This document shows positions 1 to 8,495 of a DNA stretch of 64,000 bases, one piece after another (the stretch's first letter is position 1; each line of letters begins with the position of its first letter). The stretch spans positions 36,321 through 100,320 of the forward strand of contig JAEUTH010000024.1 of the NCBI GenBank assembly GCA_016788165.1. Direction: 5' to 3'. Both the position numbers and the translations under genes were made by a program. Source of the DNA: Bacteroidia bacterium (GTDB lineage Bacteria; Bacteroidota; Bacteroidia; AKYH767-A; OLB10). Under the pieces are notes generated by a model. The model saw nothing but the letters and a program-made list of their open reading frames with translations, did no database searches and had not been told where the DNA came from.

Positions 1-650
1 GCAGTGCCGCCTCGTTTTAATGGTATGGCTTCGCGCCATTGTTTTACGGTTTCAGGGTTTAAAGCATCTGTCATTTCTGTTTCGATAAAGCCGGGCGCTA
101 TGGCATTGCAACGTATGTTGCGCGACCCTAATTCCAACGCAACAGATTTGGTAAAACCAATAATACCTGCTTTTGAAGCGGCATAATTAGCCTGACCTGC
201 ATTGCCTTTTACACCTACCACACTACTAATGTTAATAATTGAACCCGAGCGCTGTTTTAATAATTGTTTTTGCACGGCTTTGGTAATATTAAAAACCGAT
301 TTTAAATTGGTGGCTATCACTTCATCAAAATGTGCTTCAGTCATACGCATCAATAAATTATCGCGTGTTATACCGGCATTGTTTATCACAATATCAATGG
401 TTGTAAACTCGGCTAATATGGTAGCTATTAACGCTTCGGCTGCATTATAATCGGCTGCATCACTTTTAACTGCCAACGCTTTTACACCTTCTTGTTGTAA
501 GAGCGTTGCCAACTCTTCGGCTTTTTGTGCTGATGCACTGTAAGTAAAAATAACATTAGCACCTTGTTGTGCTAACTTAATGGCAATGCCACGGCCAATA
601 CCACGACTTGCACCGGTTACTAAAGCTGTTTTTCCGCTAAGTAATTTCAT
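1..650 (-). CDS. fabG: 3-oxoacyl-[acyl-carrier-protein] reductase FabG (3' end cut by window edge)
   Basis: Translating the minus strand from an ATG at 650 gives 216 codons open to the window edge. FabG reduces 3-oxoacyl-ACP to 3-hydroxyacyl-ACP with NADPH in cytosolic fatty-acid elongation. Visible short-chain dehydrogenase marks are the cofactor motif TGASRGIG at residues 12-19, NNAG at 90-93, the catalytic serine in ISS near 142, and YAASK (Tyr156, Lys160). The PGFIETEMT segment after residue 186 is typical of FabG rather than of other SDRs. About 30 C-terminal residues lie outside the window. The gene is divergent from the beta-barrel gene at 767. Confidence 0.95.
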   Translation of the reverse strand, partial: MKLLSGKTALVTGASRGIGRGIAIKLAQQGANVIFTYSASAQKAEELATLLQQEGVKALAVKSDAADYNAAEALIATILAEFTTIDIVINNAGITRDNLLMRMTEAHFDEVIATNLKSVFNITKAVQKQLLKQRSGSIINISSVVGVKGNAGQANYAASKAGIIGFTKSVALELGSRNIRCNAIAPGFIETEMTDALNPETVKQWREAIPLKRGGT

Positions 651-706
651 AAGGTTTGTATTAAATTTTTGGGAAGTATGAAAATTTTATCCAAAACAAC
701 AAACAG

Positions 707-736
707 TTTGTGCTTTAAGGTTTAAATCTATTTTTG
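707..736 (+). promoter_or_regulatory. Bacteroidota-type promoter for the beta-barrel gene
   Basis: TTTG at 707-710 is followed after 18 bases by TATTTTTG at 729-736, a perfect match to the Bacteroidota -7 consensus TAnnTTTG. Transcription would begin near 743, about 25 bases before the ATG at 767. Prediction from consensus only. Confidence 0.6.
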
Positions 737-766
737 CATGCATTAATTTAAAACTCTCAAACAAAA

Positions 767-1522
767 ATGAAAAAAATTACCCTGATTATTGCCTTTGCAG
801 GCATAACCTTGCAAGCACTTTCGCAAGGCTTAGAAGTGGGCTTAAATGGAAGTTTAGGTACTACCTGGTTACTTAATAAAAATGTTTTTGACCAAGACGA
901 AATTTTGAATCCAACCTTTAGCGGTGGCTTTACTTTTGGAGCTTCTGCAACTTATTTTTTTTCGCCTAAATTGGGCGTAGGCATCGAGTTAAATTCGGCC
1001 ACGGTTAATCAGAAATATAGTGGCGAGTATAGTGCTAACGACACGTATGAGGCCAAAACAACTTTAAAGTATTTATCCATTCCGGTATTATTAAAACTGC
1101 AAACCGAAAGTGGTTTTTACTTTGAAATTGGACCACAGTTTAATTCATTAAGCAAGGCCAAAGAAGAATATACAAGCGATCCATCTGATCCGGATGATTA
1201 CAGTTCGTTAAATGTGAAAAAAGGATTTGAGAACATGGTTATTGCCGGTGTTTTTGGCTTTGGCGGCCGTTTTGATTTAAATGATAATCTGGCGCTTACA
1301 GCCGGTGTGCGTTTTCAGTACGGTATTGGCGATGTTACCAAAGAATATAGTCAAACAGAATTGCTTGATTTAGTTACAACAGGCGAAGGTATTTATGGCG
1401 AAGCTGGCTTAACCGATGCATTTGCACATACTACACAGGGTGGTAAGTACAAGTATGAAAAAACAACTTTGGCAACCGGCTCGGTACAAATGGGTTTGGT
1501 TTACAAAATTGGCAGTAAATAA
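767..1522 (+). CDS. Secreted outer-membrane beta-barrel protein (PorT-like fold)
   Basis: A 251-aa protein with a clear signal peptide (MKKITLIIAFAGITLQALSQ, cleavage near residue 20). It then shows alternating amphipathic strands rich in Gly and aromatic residues, such as GGFTFGASATYFFS, YLSIPVLLKLQ and FYFEIGPQF. This is the pattern of Bacteroidota outer-membrane beta-barrel proteins related to PorT. The last strand ends VQMGLVYKIGSK. The family has no single function; roles range from T9SS accessory to structural membrane protein. It stands alone, with its own promoter and terminator. Fold assignment is by pattern; substrate is unknown. Confidence 0.75.
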   Translation: MKKITLIIAFAGITLQALSQGLEVGLNGSLGTTWLLNKNVFDQDEILNPTFSGGFTFGASATYFFSPKLGVGIELNSATVNQKYSGEYSANDTYEAKTTLKYLSIPVLLKLQTESGFYFEIGPQFNSLSKAKEEYTSDPSDPDDYSSLNVKKGFENMVIAGVFGFGGRFDLNDNLALTAGVRFQYGIGDVTKEYSQTELLDLVTTGEGIYGEAGLTDAFAHTTQGGKYKYEKTTLATGSVQMGLVYKIGSK

Positions 1523-1546
1523 ATATTGATTAACCATTTAATAAGT

Positions 1547-1577
1547 AAGCCTCAACTTTTTAGTTGGGGCTTTTTTT
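1547..1577 (+). terminator. Rho-independent terminator
   Basis: The hairpin AAGCCTCAAC-TTTTTA-GTTGGGGCTT is followed by a T run, 25 bases after the stop of the beta-barrel gene. It also sits at the 3' end of the opposing CotH gene, so it separates the convergent pair. Confidence 0.85.
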
Positions 1578-3867
1578 ATTGGTTAATTATTTTGCCAGTG
1601 TAAGTATTACCATCTATTAGCAACTTATATAAATAAAAACCGGGTTGTTTAAGTGTAAAAGAGTTATGGTTTGATGTTAGGTGCTTTTCCATCATTAATG
1701 CACCCTGTAGGTTATAAACCGATAACCATGCATGGGAAGCATAAAGGTTGGCAAAGTAAAATGTGCCATTGCCCGGATTGGGGTAACAACTTACAGCATT
1801 GTACTTAACCGGATTAATTGATGCTGTATTACATAAGCCGGGCAAGTTGGCATCTAACCAACTAATGCGTTGTGTAAGCCATGCTTTTAAAGTATCAAGC
1901 TCGGCTGCATAAGTTGCTGCAATGGCATTAACCTCGGGTGCAGGGCCACTGATACCTAATATAGGCCATCTTAAAAAGTGTCTTTGTTGCACATTGGCAA
2001 CTAAGGTGTGCACACTGTCAATTATTGAAAAAATAGCAGAAGTATCTAAAATATTTGAACGATAGTTTTCATAGGTGCAATGTAATTGGTTGGCAAAAGT
2101 ACTGTCTTGTAATAAGCGAATATACCAGCCACAGGAGTAGTTGTCGGTAGGGCAATCGTTTATATGATGCGCCCATCCCGTGCCATCGGTACTTTCAAAA
2201 ATATTGCAGCCCCAAATATTTTTAAATGCCCAGTCAAAATCCCAAACGGGCCCCATTTTTAATTTACTGTAATGGGTGTTTTTATCCTTATTAAAAAACA
2301 CACTTTTTTTAAAGCCATCGTTATTACGCGCCAATTCATTTACAATAAAGTAATCAATAAATGATGGTACATCTAAATATTTGCGATAACCATTTATCGG
2401 GTCGGCAAAATTGGTACTATATAAAGCTGTTTCTAAACTATCAACATAAGAAGCAATATATGTACGTTGCTGTGCAGTTATACTATCGGGTTTGGGATAT
2501 TCATATACAAAATGTACATCAAATGTTGGATGGCCAACAGGGCTGTAGTTTGATTGAAAACTGGTAAATGCATCCCAATGGTTTTGTTGTAAAATATAAC
2601 CACCGGTTACGTCATTACCGCTGGTGTCAATGGTAGTAAGTTTGGCAATGTTAACGCGGTTTTTATCGCGTTTAATTTTTTCGGTAAGCAGATAAATGCC
2701 ACGATACATGCTATCAACCATCACTTCAACCAACTTGGTGCGCACACTGTAGTTGCCCATGTTTTCGAACAATTTAAATGCAATATGATTTCGCAATAAT
2801 GACCGGTCATTATAATTTGAAATCAGGTTCCAGTCGCTTTCGGCAGGCATATTAAATAAAGGCGCTTCCATTTCATTGTTTAAGGTATCGCGTAACTCAA
2901 AACCATAAGGTGTTTGTGGATAGCCGGCCGATGAAGCGCCTCTTTTTTCAATACCAATTTTGCCGGTATAATAACTGCTGTCGGACAAATAATTTATACT
3001 GCCATTGTTTTGATACTTTATATCAATGGTTGCATCTACCTTTACATCGTTAACAATGGTATTACCCAGCGTATTAATTAATACAATGGGCAAAGCCGAA
3101 CTATCGGCTATTAATTTGCCCGGGTTGGTAATACATATTTTAAAGTTTCCCTGATTGTTGCCATAACCCCAAACCTGAATGTACACTGTACTTTGCGGCA
3201 CTAAATTAAATGATGAAAGTTGCGAGTAGTAACCATTACCACCATCATCATCGCAATCAACTAAAGTAAGTTTGCTGCACTTGTTACCGCGCCATAATGC
3301 CATGCCCGTATCATAGATACTGCCACTGTCTAACATTACATGAATACTGCCCGATGCAGGTACGGTGTATTTAAACCATATATCCTTACCGGTGTAGTTG
3401 GCACAACCTGCGGCAAGGGCCGAACCGTTATAGGTGGTATTATCATACCATTGGCAAACGGTATCAACAGGAATGGCTGTACATGAAAAACTGCCATTAA
3501 CTAAGGTGCTGTTGCAGCTTGCTGTAGTGTTTAAAACCGATCCTGTTTGTGGTGTTGGGCCATCAGCAAAAATCAAATTCCATTGTGTGTCGTAAAGCTG
3601 GTAGGTATTTTCGTTTTCATAACTGCCGGCTGTATATATCAGTTGCAAATTGTCGTTGTTGCATAAAGTAAATGAGTCGGTACGCCAATAATTGGTGGCG
3701 CTAAACATACCTATGCTGTTTTGGTTTTGTTTTACTTGTAAAGAGCCTCCATTCCAACCATCACCGTAACTATCGCGCATTACCAAGTAATAAGTACAAC
3801 ATTGACCCTGCACCGTTGTTTGTATGAATAGTAAAGCCAATAGCTGTAGCAGTAATTTTTGATACAT
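1576..3867 (-). CDS. Secreted CotH-kinase family protein with T9SS sorting domain
   Basis: A 763-aa protein with a signal peptide (residues 1 to about 21). Next comes a segment with DSYGDGWNGGSL, then a pre-peptidase-like beta domain (IWFKYTVPASGSIHVM, about 165-250). A CotH kinase domain follows at about 290-620. It shows the family hallmarks SLLRNHIAFKLFE, GIYLLTEKIKRDKNRVNI and GPVWDFDWAF, whose acidic residues correspond to the metal-binding aspartates of CotH kinases. The C-terminus has a type A T9SS sorting domain (YPNPGNGTFYF...GFYLYKLLIDG). CotH phosphorylates a spore-coat protein in Bacillus; the substrate of a secreted Bacteroidota version is unknown. It is monocistronic, facing the beta-barrel gene. 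Confidence 0.85.
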   Translation of the reverse strand: MYQKLLLQLLALLFIQTTVQGQCCTYYLVMRDSYGDGWNGGSLQVKQNQNSIGMFSATNYWRTDSFTLCNNDNLQLIYTAGSYENENTYQLYDTQWNLIFADGPTPQTGSVLNTTASCNSTLVNGSFSCTAIPVDTVCQWYDNTTYNGSALAAGCANYTGKDIWFKYTVPASGSIHVMLDSGSIYDTGMALWRGNKCSKLTLVDCDDDGGNGYYSQLSSFNLVPQSTVYIQVWGYGNNQGNFKICITNPGKLIADSSALPIVLINTLGNTIVNDVKVDATIDIKYQNNGSINYLSDSSYYTGKIGIEKRGASSAGYPQTPYGFELRDTLNNEMEAPLFNMPAESDWNLISNYNDRSLLRNHIAFKLFENMGNYSVRTKLVEVMVDSMYRGIYLLTEKIKRDKNRVNIAKLTTIDTSGNDVTGGYILQQNHWDAFTSFQSNYSPVGHPTFDVHFVYEYPKPDSITAQQRTYIASYVDSLETALYSTNFADPINGYRKYLDVPSFIDYFIVNELARNNDGFKKSVFFNKDKNTHYSKLKMGPVWDFDWAFKNIWGCNIFESTDGTGWAHHINDCPTDNYSCGWYIRLLQDSTFANQLHCTYENYRSNILDTSAIFSIIDSVHTLVANVQQRHFLRWPILGISGPAPEVNAIAATYAAELDTLKAWLTQRISWLDANLPGLCNTASINPVKYNAVSCYPNPGNGTFYFANLYASHAWLSVYNLQGALMMEKHLTSNHNSFTLKQPGFYLYKLLIDGNTYTGKIINQ

Positions 3868-3910
3868 ATAATGTTATTTTTAAAGCAAACATAGGGTTAA
3901 TCTATAATCA

Positions 3911-3960
3911 GCAAGTTGTCTGAACTAAGATTTTCAGGATTATAGGATTATAGGATTTTT
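3911..3960. repeat. Interspersed repeat, copy R1
   Basis: GCAAGTTGTCTGAAC followed by AAGATTTTCAGGATTATAGG and T-rich sequence. The first 15 bases recur exactly at the truncation point at about 10894. Contains tandem GATTATAG units. Lies downstream of the propeller array and upstream of the CotH gene. Confidence 0.75.
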
Positions 3961-3988
3961 TTTCGATTTTTTAAAGTGCTACTGTTGT

Positions 3989-4140
3989 TGCTAATTGTCT
4001 GAACTATGATTTGCATGATTATAGGATTATAGGATTCGTTTTCTGGTTTTCTAAAGTCCTTACGCACCTTCCAATCTGCTGAGCATAGCGCGCAGCACCC
4101 TTTAGGGTCGGGGTGTGGGATGGGTACCATGATTTTAAAA
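3989..4140. repeat. Interspersed repeat, copy R2, with internal unrelated segment
   Basis: The left part (TTGCTAATTGTCTGAACTATG plus GATTATAG units, 3989-4037) matches R1 and the junction repeats. The right part (about 4110-4140, GGGATGGGTACCATGATTTT) matches the right half of R3-R5. Between them lie about 70 bases with the GC-rich hairpin-like GCTGAGCATAGCGCGCAGC. No gene in 3868-4142 is convincing; the 60-aa open frame here is repeat sequence. Confidence 0.7.
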
Positions 4141-4142
4141 TT

Positions 4143-5666
4143 CTAATTCTTCACAAACTTTGCTGAAAGTACTTCTTTATCCGTTACCAGTGTAACAATA
4201 TACAAACCGTTGCTTAAATTACTAACATCAACATCCTGTGTGTAGTAACCCCCGGCCCCTGATGCATGGCCTTTGTGCGAGCGGTAAACTTCCTTGCCTT
4301 GTGTATCATATATCATCAGCAAAGCGTTTTTGCCTTTAACCTGTTGCGCATTAACGAACAGTTTTTGCCAGGCATGTATGTAGGTGGTTTGCAGTGTGGC
4401 CACACCTCCGGTTTGGGGTTGGGGGGCGATGCCTGTAGTTAAAGTATCGCATACACTGCCGGTTAGCGGGCCTAAATCATAATCGGGGTTGTTGGGCAAG
4501 CCCCAGTAGGTGCGTTTACCACCAAGGTAAAAACTATACGGCTGAAAATCGCAGGCGGCACCAAGGCTATCGGGTTGGTTTATGACGCTGAGGTTCATGT
4601 TGTACATGTTGTACATGCTATCGGGGTATGGGTAGTTCCAACTGCCCATGCTGTCAATATATGCACAACTAACATATAGTTTGTTATCCGGTGCTCTGCG
4701 CACTGCGCCCAAACCTCCAACAGGAAAAGTAATGTGCCATAATGTATCCTTGGTTGCCGATGGGTTTGAATCAAGTAAATTGTATTGAAGTAAAACGCAT
4801 TCATAATCATTTGTTGTTAAATATAACAAATTGCTATTAGGGGAAAATGTGCACTCCCAGTATTCAATATACGGAAATGAGATTGATTGCGGTTCAATTG
4901 TTATTGGATTATAAATATTACCGGTACATCTATCAAAATCATAAACTTCAACCAAACTTGCTGTGTTCACAGAAGCTATTTTTGTTCCATCCGAGTTTAC
5001 ACAGAGCCTGTTAAACCCTGTGGGGTTTGGAGTTCCGCAAGAAACAACCTGTACATTACTTATTCCAAATGGTGTAACAAGGTATTCATAAAAATCGTTG
5101 TTTGATCCCCCAATATTATAATCATTCTTTCTGAAAATTACCCACCAGTCTCTACCATTTCCATGTTTAATTGCTATAACACAATCAACAGCAGGAACAG
5201 TGTCAAGTATAATATTCTTTTGTGTTACTGCTCCTAATACGCCATTTAAGCTCATGTCCACAATTGAGTAGTAGAAGCCGTAAATACTGGTTACGCCAGC
5301 TGTGAATATGAAGTATTGGTCACTGTCAGCGGGGTTTGGTAAAATTACATGTTCCTGGTACCATGCACGCCCTATTAATGAATCGCCATTTTGCATAATT
5401 AAGCCATCATTTTGATAGACAACACCGCGTTGTGTCAAGAATGCATTTGAATCATTTGCAACATAGAATAAGATATTTCCTGATGTATCTGCAATGGAAG
5501 CACAACTACCTCGTGAAACTACGGCTGAAGAATCAATTATGGCATTCGTTCCATTAGCAAATTCGATTGCTGCATTGTGTCCAAAACACCAATATTTATT
5601 ACGATTTTGTGCTTCAACTTTTAAATTTATTAGAACAGCTAATATTATTAGAAAGCGAGATGCCAC
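4143..5666 (-). CDS. Secreted beta-propeller-like T9SS protein, array copy D
   Basis: A 507-aa member of a four-copy family in this window. It has a signal peptide (MASRFLIILAVLINLKVEAQ), then YWCFGHNAAIEF, GSCASIADTSGNILFY, a central WECTFSPNSNLLYLTT and APDNKLYVS, all reminiscent of WD40-like propeller blades. The conserved block around YPYPDSMYNMYNMNLSV and FYLGGKRTYWGLPNNPDYDLGPLTG follows. A T9SS sorting domain (about 430-507) ends VLSAKFVKN. Its last 170 or so residues are almost identical to copies A and C. It is the last gene of the array, 11 bases after a truncated beta-helix frame. Molecular function is unknown; surface display is inferred. Confidence 0.8.
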   Translation of the reverse strand: MASRFLIILAVLINLKVEAQNRNKYWCFGHNAAIEFANGTNAIIDSSAVVSRGSCASIADTSGNILFYVANDSNAFLTQRGVVYQNDGLIMQNGDSLIGRAWYQEHVILPNPADSDQYFIFTAGVTSIYGFYYSIVDMSLNGVLGAVTQKNIILDTVPAVDCVIAIKHGNGRDWWVIFRKNDYNIGGSNNDFYEYLVTPFGISNVQVVSCGTPNPTGFNRLCVNSDGTKIASVNTASLVEVYDFDRCTGNIYNPITIEPQSISFPYIEYWECTFSPNSNLLYLTTNDYECVLLQYNLLDSNPSATKDTLWHITFPVGGLGAVRRAPDNKLYVSCAYIDSMGSWNYPYPDSMYNMYNMNLSVINQPDSLGAACDFQPYSFYLGGKRTYWGLPNNPDYDLGPLTGSVCDTLTTGIAPQPQTGGVATLQTTYIHAWQKLFVNAQQVKGKNALLMIYDTQGKEVYRSHKGHASGAGGYYTQDVDVSNLSNGLYIVTLVTDKEVLSAKFVKN

Positions 5667-5677
5667 GGCAATAATAT

Positions 5678-6304
5678 TTAGCGGTTAATAATTAGTGGCT
5701 TGCCTTTTACTATCCCTTGCTGTGTGATACTTATTAAATAAAGCCCATTTGATAATGAAGAAATATCTATTTCGGTATTTCTTGAAATATAATCTGAATT
5801 TAAAAGTATTCTTCCGGATGCATCAGCAATCTTTATTGCAAAGGGGGATGAACCCTCTTCCATTTTCACAGATACTTTTTCACTTGAAGGGTTGGGATAC
5901 AATTCAAAATCAAAGTTGCTTTGTATTAGCATAAAATTTTCTGCCTCTTTCATTCGCAGTGGAAGGGCATCACAACTTGCTATTGCTGCACATGTAGAAC
6001 AAGGCTGCGGTGTAATTTTTGATTGTATACCATTATAATTACCACTAACATCCATTGATGAGTTATTGGAATTATAATGCCAATCAATTGTACTCAAATT
6101 TAAAATACTCCCATCCAATCTCTTCTTCGCAGTCAATTTATCATCAAAAACATTTTCCCAGGTTTCGGTGGAGGTGCCTTGTTGTGAGAAGTAGGCATTG
6201 TCAAAGTATATGGCTTTTTCGTAATGTAAAGTGGTATTCTGCTTTAGAAATGAGTTGGTGCAAATGGTCTGAACCATGATTTTTGAGATGGGTGTGATTT
6301 CCAT
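5678..6304 (-). pseudogene. 5'-truncated parallel-beta-helix/T9SS gene fragment
   Basis: A 208-aa open frame whose first 13 or so residues (MEITPISKIMVQT) are translated from interspersed repeat R3, not from the parental gene. The next residues, TNSFLKQNTTLHYEKAIYF to about ETWENVFDD, match residues near 430-480 of the full-length gene at 12487. The C-terminus is a complete, diverged T9SS domain (FELYPNPSSEKVSVK...GLYLISITQ). There is no signal peptide, so the product should not reach the T9SS. Probably a decayed remnant, or a non-expressed cassette. Confidence 0.7.
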
Positions 6305-6310
6305 GATTTT
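6263..6310. repeat. Interspersed repeat, copy R3, at a truncation junction
   Basis: GGTCTGAACCATGATTTTTG, then AGATGGGTGTGATTTCCATG and ATTTTAA. It fuses the 3' end of propeller copy C to a beta-helix gene fragment and supplies an ATG on the minus strand. Confidence 0.8.
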
Positions 6311-6316
6311 AATTTT

Positions 6317-7828
6317 CTAATTCTTCACAAACTTTGCTGAAAGTACTTCTTTATCCGTTACCAGTGTAACAATATACAAACCGTTGCTTAAATTACTAAC
6401 ATCAACATCCTGTGTGTAGTAACCCCCGGCTCCTGATGCATGGCCTTTGTGCGAGCGGTAAACTTCCTTGCCTTGGATATCATATAACATTAGCAAAGCG
6501 TTTTTGCCTTTTACCTGTTGCGCATTAACGAACAGTTTTTGCCAGGCACGTATGTAGGTGGTTTGCAGGGTGGCCACACCTACGGTTTGGGCTTGTGGGG
6601 CGATGCCTGTAGTTAAAGTATCGCATATACTGCCTGTTAGTGGGCCTAATTCATAATCGGGATTGTTGGGCAAGCCCCAATAGGTGCGTTTGCCTCCGAG
6701 GTAAAAACTATACGGCTGAAAATCGCAGGCAGCACCAAGGCTATCCGGTTGGTTTATTACGCTAAGGTTCATGTTGTACATGTTGTACATGCTATCGGGG
6801 TAAGGGTAGTTCCAGGTAAAGCCATTAGAGTAGGCACTGCTTACATACAGTTTATTATCGGGTGCCTTACGAACGGCACCAATAGAACCAATGGGAAAAT
6901 TAAAATACCAGAGTGTATCTTTTGTAAATGCTGGATTGGTATCTAAAAGATTGTACTGAAGTAGGGTACATACTGTATCGAGTTGGGTTACATACAATAG
7001 ATTCCCGTTTGGTGAGAAGGCGCATTCCCAAAATTCAATATATGGAAATGATGTCGCTTGAGACTCAATTGTTCTTGGATTATAAATATTCCCGCTACAT
7101 CTATCAAAATCATAAACTTCAACTAAACTTGCCGAATTGACCGAGGCGAGTTTGGTCCCGTCAGCACTAAGGCATAAGCGATTAAATCCAGTAGGATTAG
7201 GCGTGCCACAAGATACAACCTGTACATTGCTAATGCCGGAAGGGGTAATCAAGTATAAATAGAAATTGTTATTCGAACCACCTGTATTGTAATCACTTTT
7301 CCTGAAAATAATCCACCAATCCCGCCCGTTACCGTGTTTAATTGCAACAACACAATCAATTGCAGGAAAACTTTGCAATTGCATATTCTTTTGAGTAACC
7401 GCACCTAAGCCTCCATTTTGATTCATATCTATTACAGAGTAATAGCAGCCATAAAAAGCAGCAGCACCAAGTGAAAACAAATAGTACTCACCGTTATAAG
7501 CCGGGTTTTCAATTGTAACTAGTTCTTTATACCAAGCCTCGCCAACAACACTGTCACCAAATTGCATTATCTGATGGTTCTTATTCCAAACCACTGTAGC
7601 ATGGCCTGGGGTGGATATAGTGTTTGCATAAAACAATAAGTTACCAGTTGAATCTGAAAAAGAAATACAAGATCCCCTACCATCCATCGAACTTGCAATA
7701 GGGATTGGGCTATTAATGTTACTGAAATCTATTCCTGCACTATCCCCAAAGCACCAAACGTTGCCTTGCTTTTGAGCAATAGAAAGAAATGGAAACAATA
7801 ATACAATTACTACCGAAAGTATTCGCAT
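6317..7828 (-). CDS. Secreted beta-propeller-like T9SS protein, array copy C
   Basis: The open frame extends upstream to 7900, but the ATG at 7828 gives a proper signal peptide (MRILSVVIVLLFPFLSIAQ) and matches the N-termini of the other copies, so it is preferred (503 aa). It carries VWCFGDSAGIDF, GRGSCISFSDSTGNLLFY, WECAFSPNGNLLYVTQ, APDNKLYVSSAY, the FYLGGKRTYWGLPNNPDYELGPLTG block and a T9SS domain nearly identical to copy D. The N-terminal 300 residues are clearly more diverged from the other copies than the C-terminal part. Lies 22 bases after a truncated beta-helix frame. Function unknown. Confidence 0.8.
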   Translation of the reverse strand: MRILSVVIVLLFPFLSIAQKQGNVWCFGDSAGIDFSNINSPIPIASSMDGRGSCISFSDSTGNLLFYANTISTPGHATVVWNKNHQIMQFGDSVVGEAWYKELVTIENPAYNGEYYLFSLGAAAFYGCYYSVIDMNQNGGLGAVTQKNMQLQSFPAIDCVVAIKHGNGRDWWIIFRKSDYNTGGSNNNFYLYLITPSGISNVQVVSCGTPNPTGFNRLCLSADGTKLASVNSASLVEVYDFDRCSGNIYNPRTIESQATSFPYIEFWECAFSPNGNLLYVTQLDTVCTLLQYNLLDTNPAFTKDTLWYFNFPIGSIGAVRKAPDNKLYVSSAYSNGFTWNYPYPDSMYNMYNMNLSVINQPDSLGAACDFQPYSFYLGGKRTYWGLPNNPDYELGPLTGSICDTLTTGIAPQAQTVGVATLQTTYIRAWQKLFVNAQQVKGKNALLMLYDIQGKEVYRSHKGHASGAGGYYTQDVDVSNLSNGLYIVTLVTDKEVLSAKFVKN

Positions 7829-7850
7829 AATTAATAAATCGTAAAATTGA

Positions 7851-8483
7851 TTAACGCTGAATGATAATTTTAGTGGTGGCAACCAACTTGCCATTTTCAT
7901 GTATCGTCAATCCATAAAATCCATTTTGGATTTGCATTGTGTTTACGTGCGTGAACCGTAAATTGCTTTTTATGATTTGAACAGTACGCCCGGTAATGTC
8001 ATTTAAAACAATTTCAAATTCATTTGTTGATTCACCCGTTGCTTCAACCATAAAATAATCAGCAGCGGGATTTGGAAATGCTTTATAAATAGTTTTGGCA
8101 TTGGTTTCAATATCATCACTAATCATTCTTAATGGCAACGCATCACAATCAATAATTCCAACGTTTGGAACACCTGATGGGGATACGTTAGCAAACAAAG
8201 TACTTGAAAGGTAGTTCCCGCTTATATCCTTAGCACTTTGACCTACACCTGAATTATAATACCAGAAAAGTGGAGCACTAAGCATACTCCCATCCAATCT
8301 CTTCTTCGTAGCCAAATTATCATCAAAAACATTTTCCCAGGTTTCGGTGGAGGTGCCTTGCTGTGAGAAGTAGGCATTGTCAAAATAGATGGCTTTTTCG
8401 TATTGTAAAGTGGTATTCTGCTTTAGTAATGAGTTGGTGCAAATGGTCTGACCCATGATTTTTGGGATGGATGTGATTTTCAT
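7851..8483 (-). pseudogene. 5'-truncated parallel-beta-helix/T9SS gene fragment
   Basis: A 210-aa open frame starting inside repeat R4 (MKITSIPKIMGQT). It continues as TNSLLKQNTTLQYEKAIYF to ENVFDDNLATKKRLDG, essentially identical to the full-length gene at 12487. The sequence then diverges through the C-terminal sorting domain (AFPNPAADYFMVEA...GFYGLTIHENGK). The DNA at 8286-8430 matches 12922-13066 almost base for base. No signal peptide. The break is at the same residue as in the fragment at 5678-6304. Confidence 0.7.
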
Positions 8484-8490
8484 GATTTTA
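8443..8490. repeat. Interspersed repeat, copy R4, at a truncation junction
   Basis: GGTCTGACCCATGATTTTTG followed by GGATGGATGTGATTTTCATG and ATTTTA. Same arrangement as R3 and R5: the propeller copy B stop lies just left of it and a beta-helix fragment reads out of it. Confidence 0.8.
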
Positions 8491-8495
8491 TAGTT

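Noticed and set aside
3948..4130. 60-aa open frame on the minus strand downstream of the propeller array
   Set aside because: It is translated repeat sequence (R1/R2) with no family wording or signal peptide.
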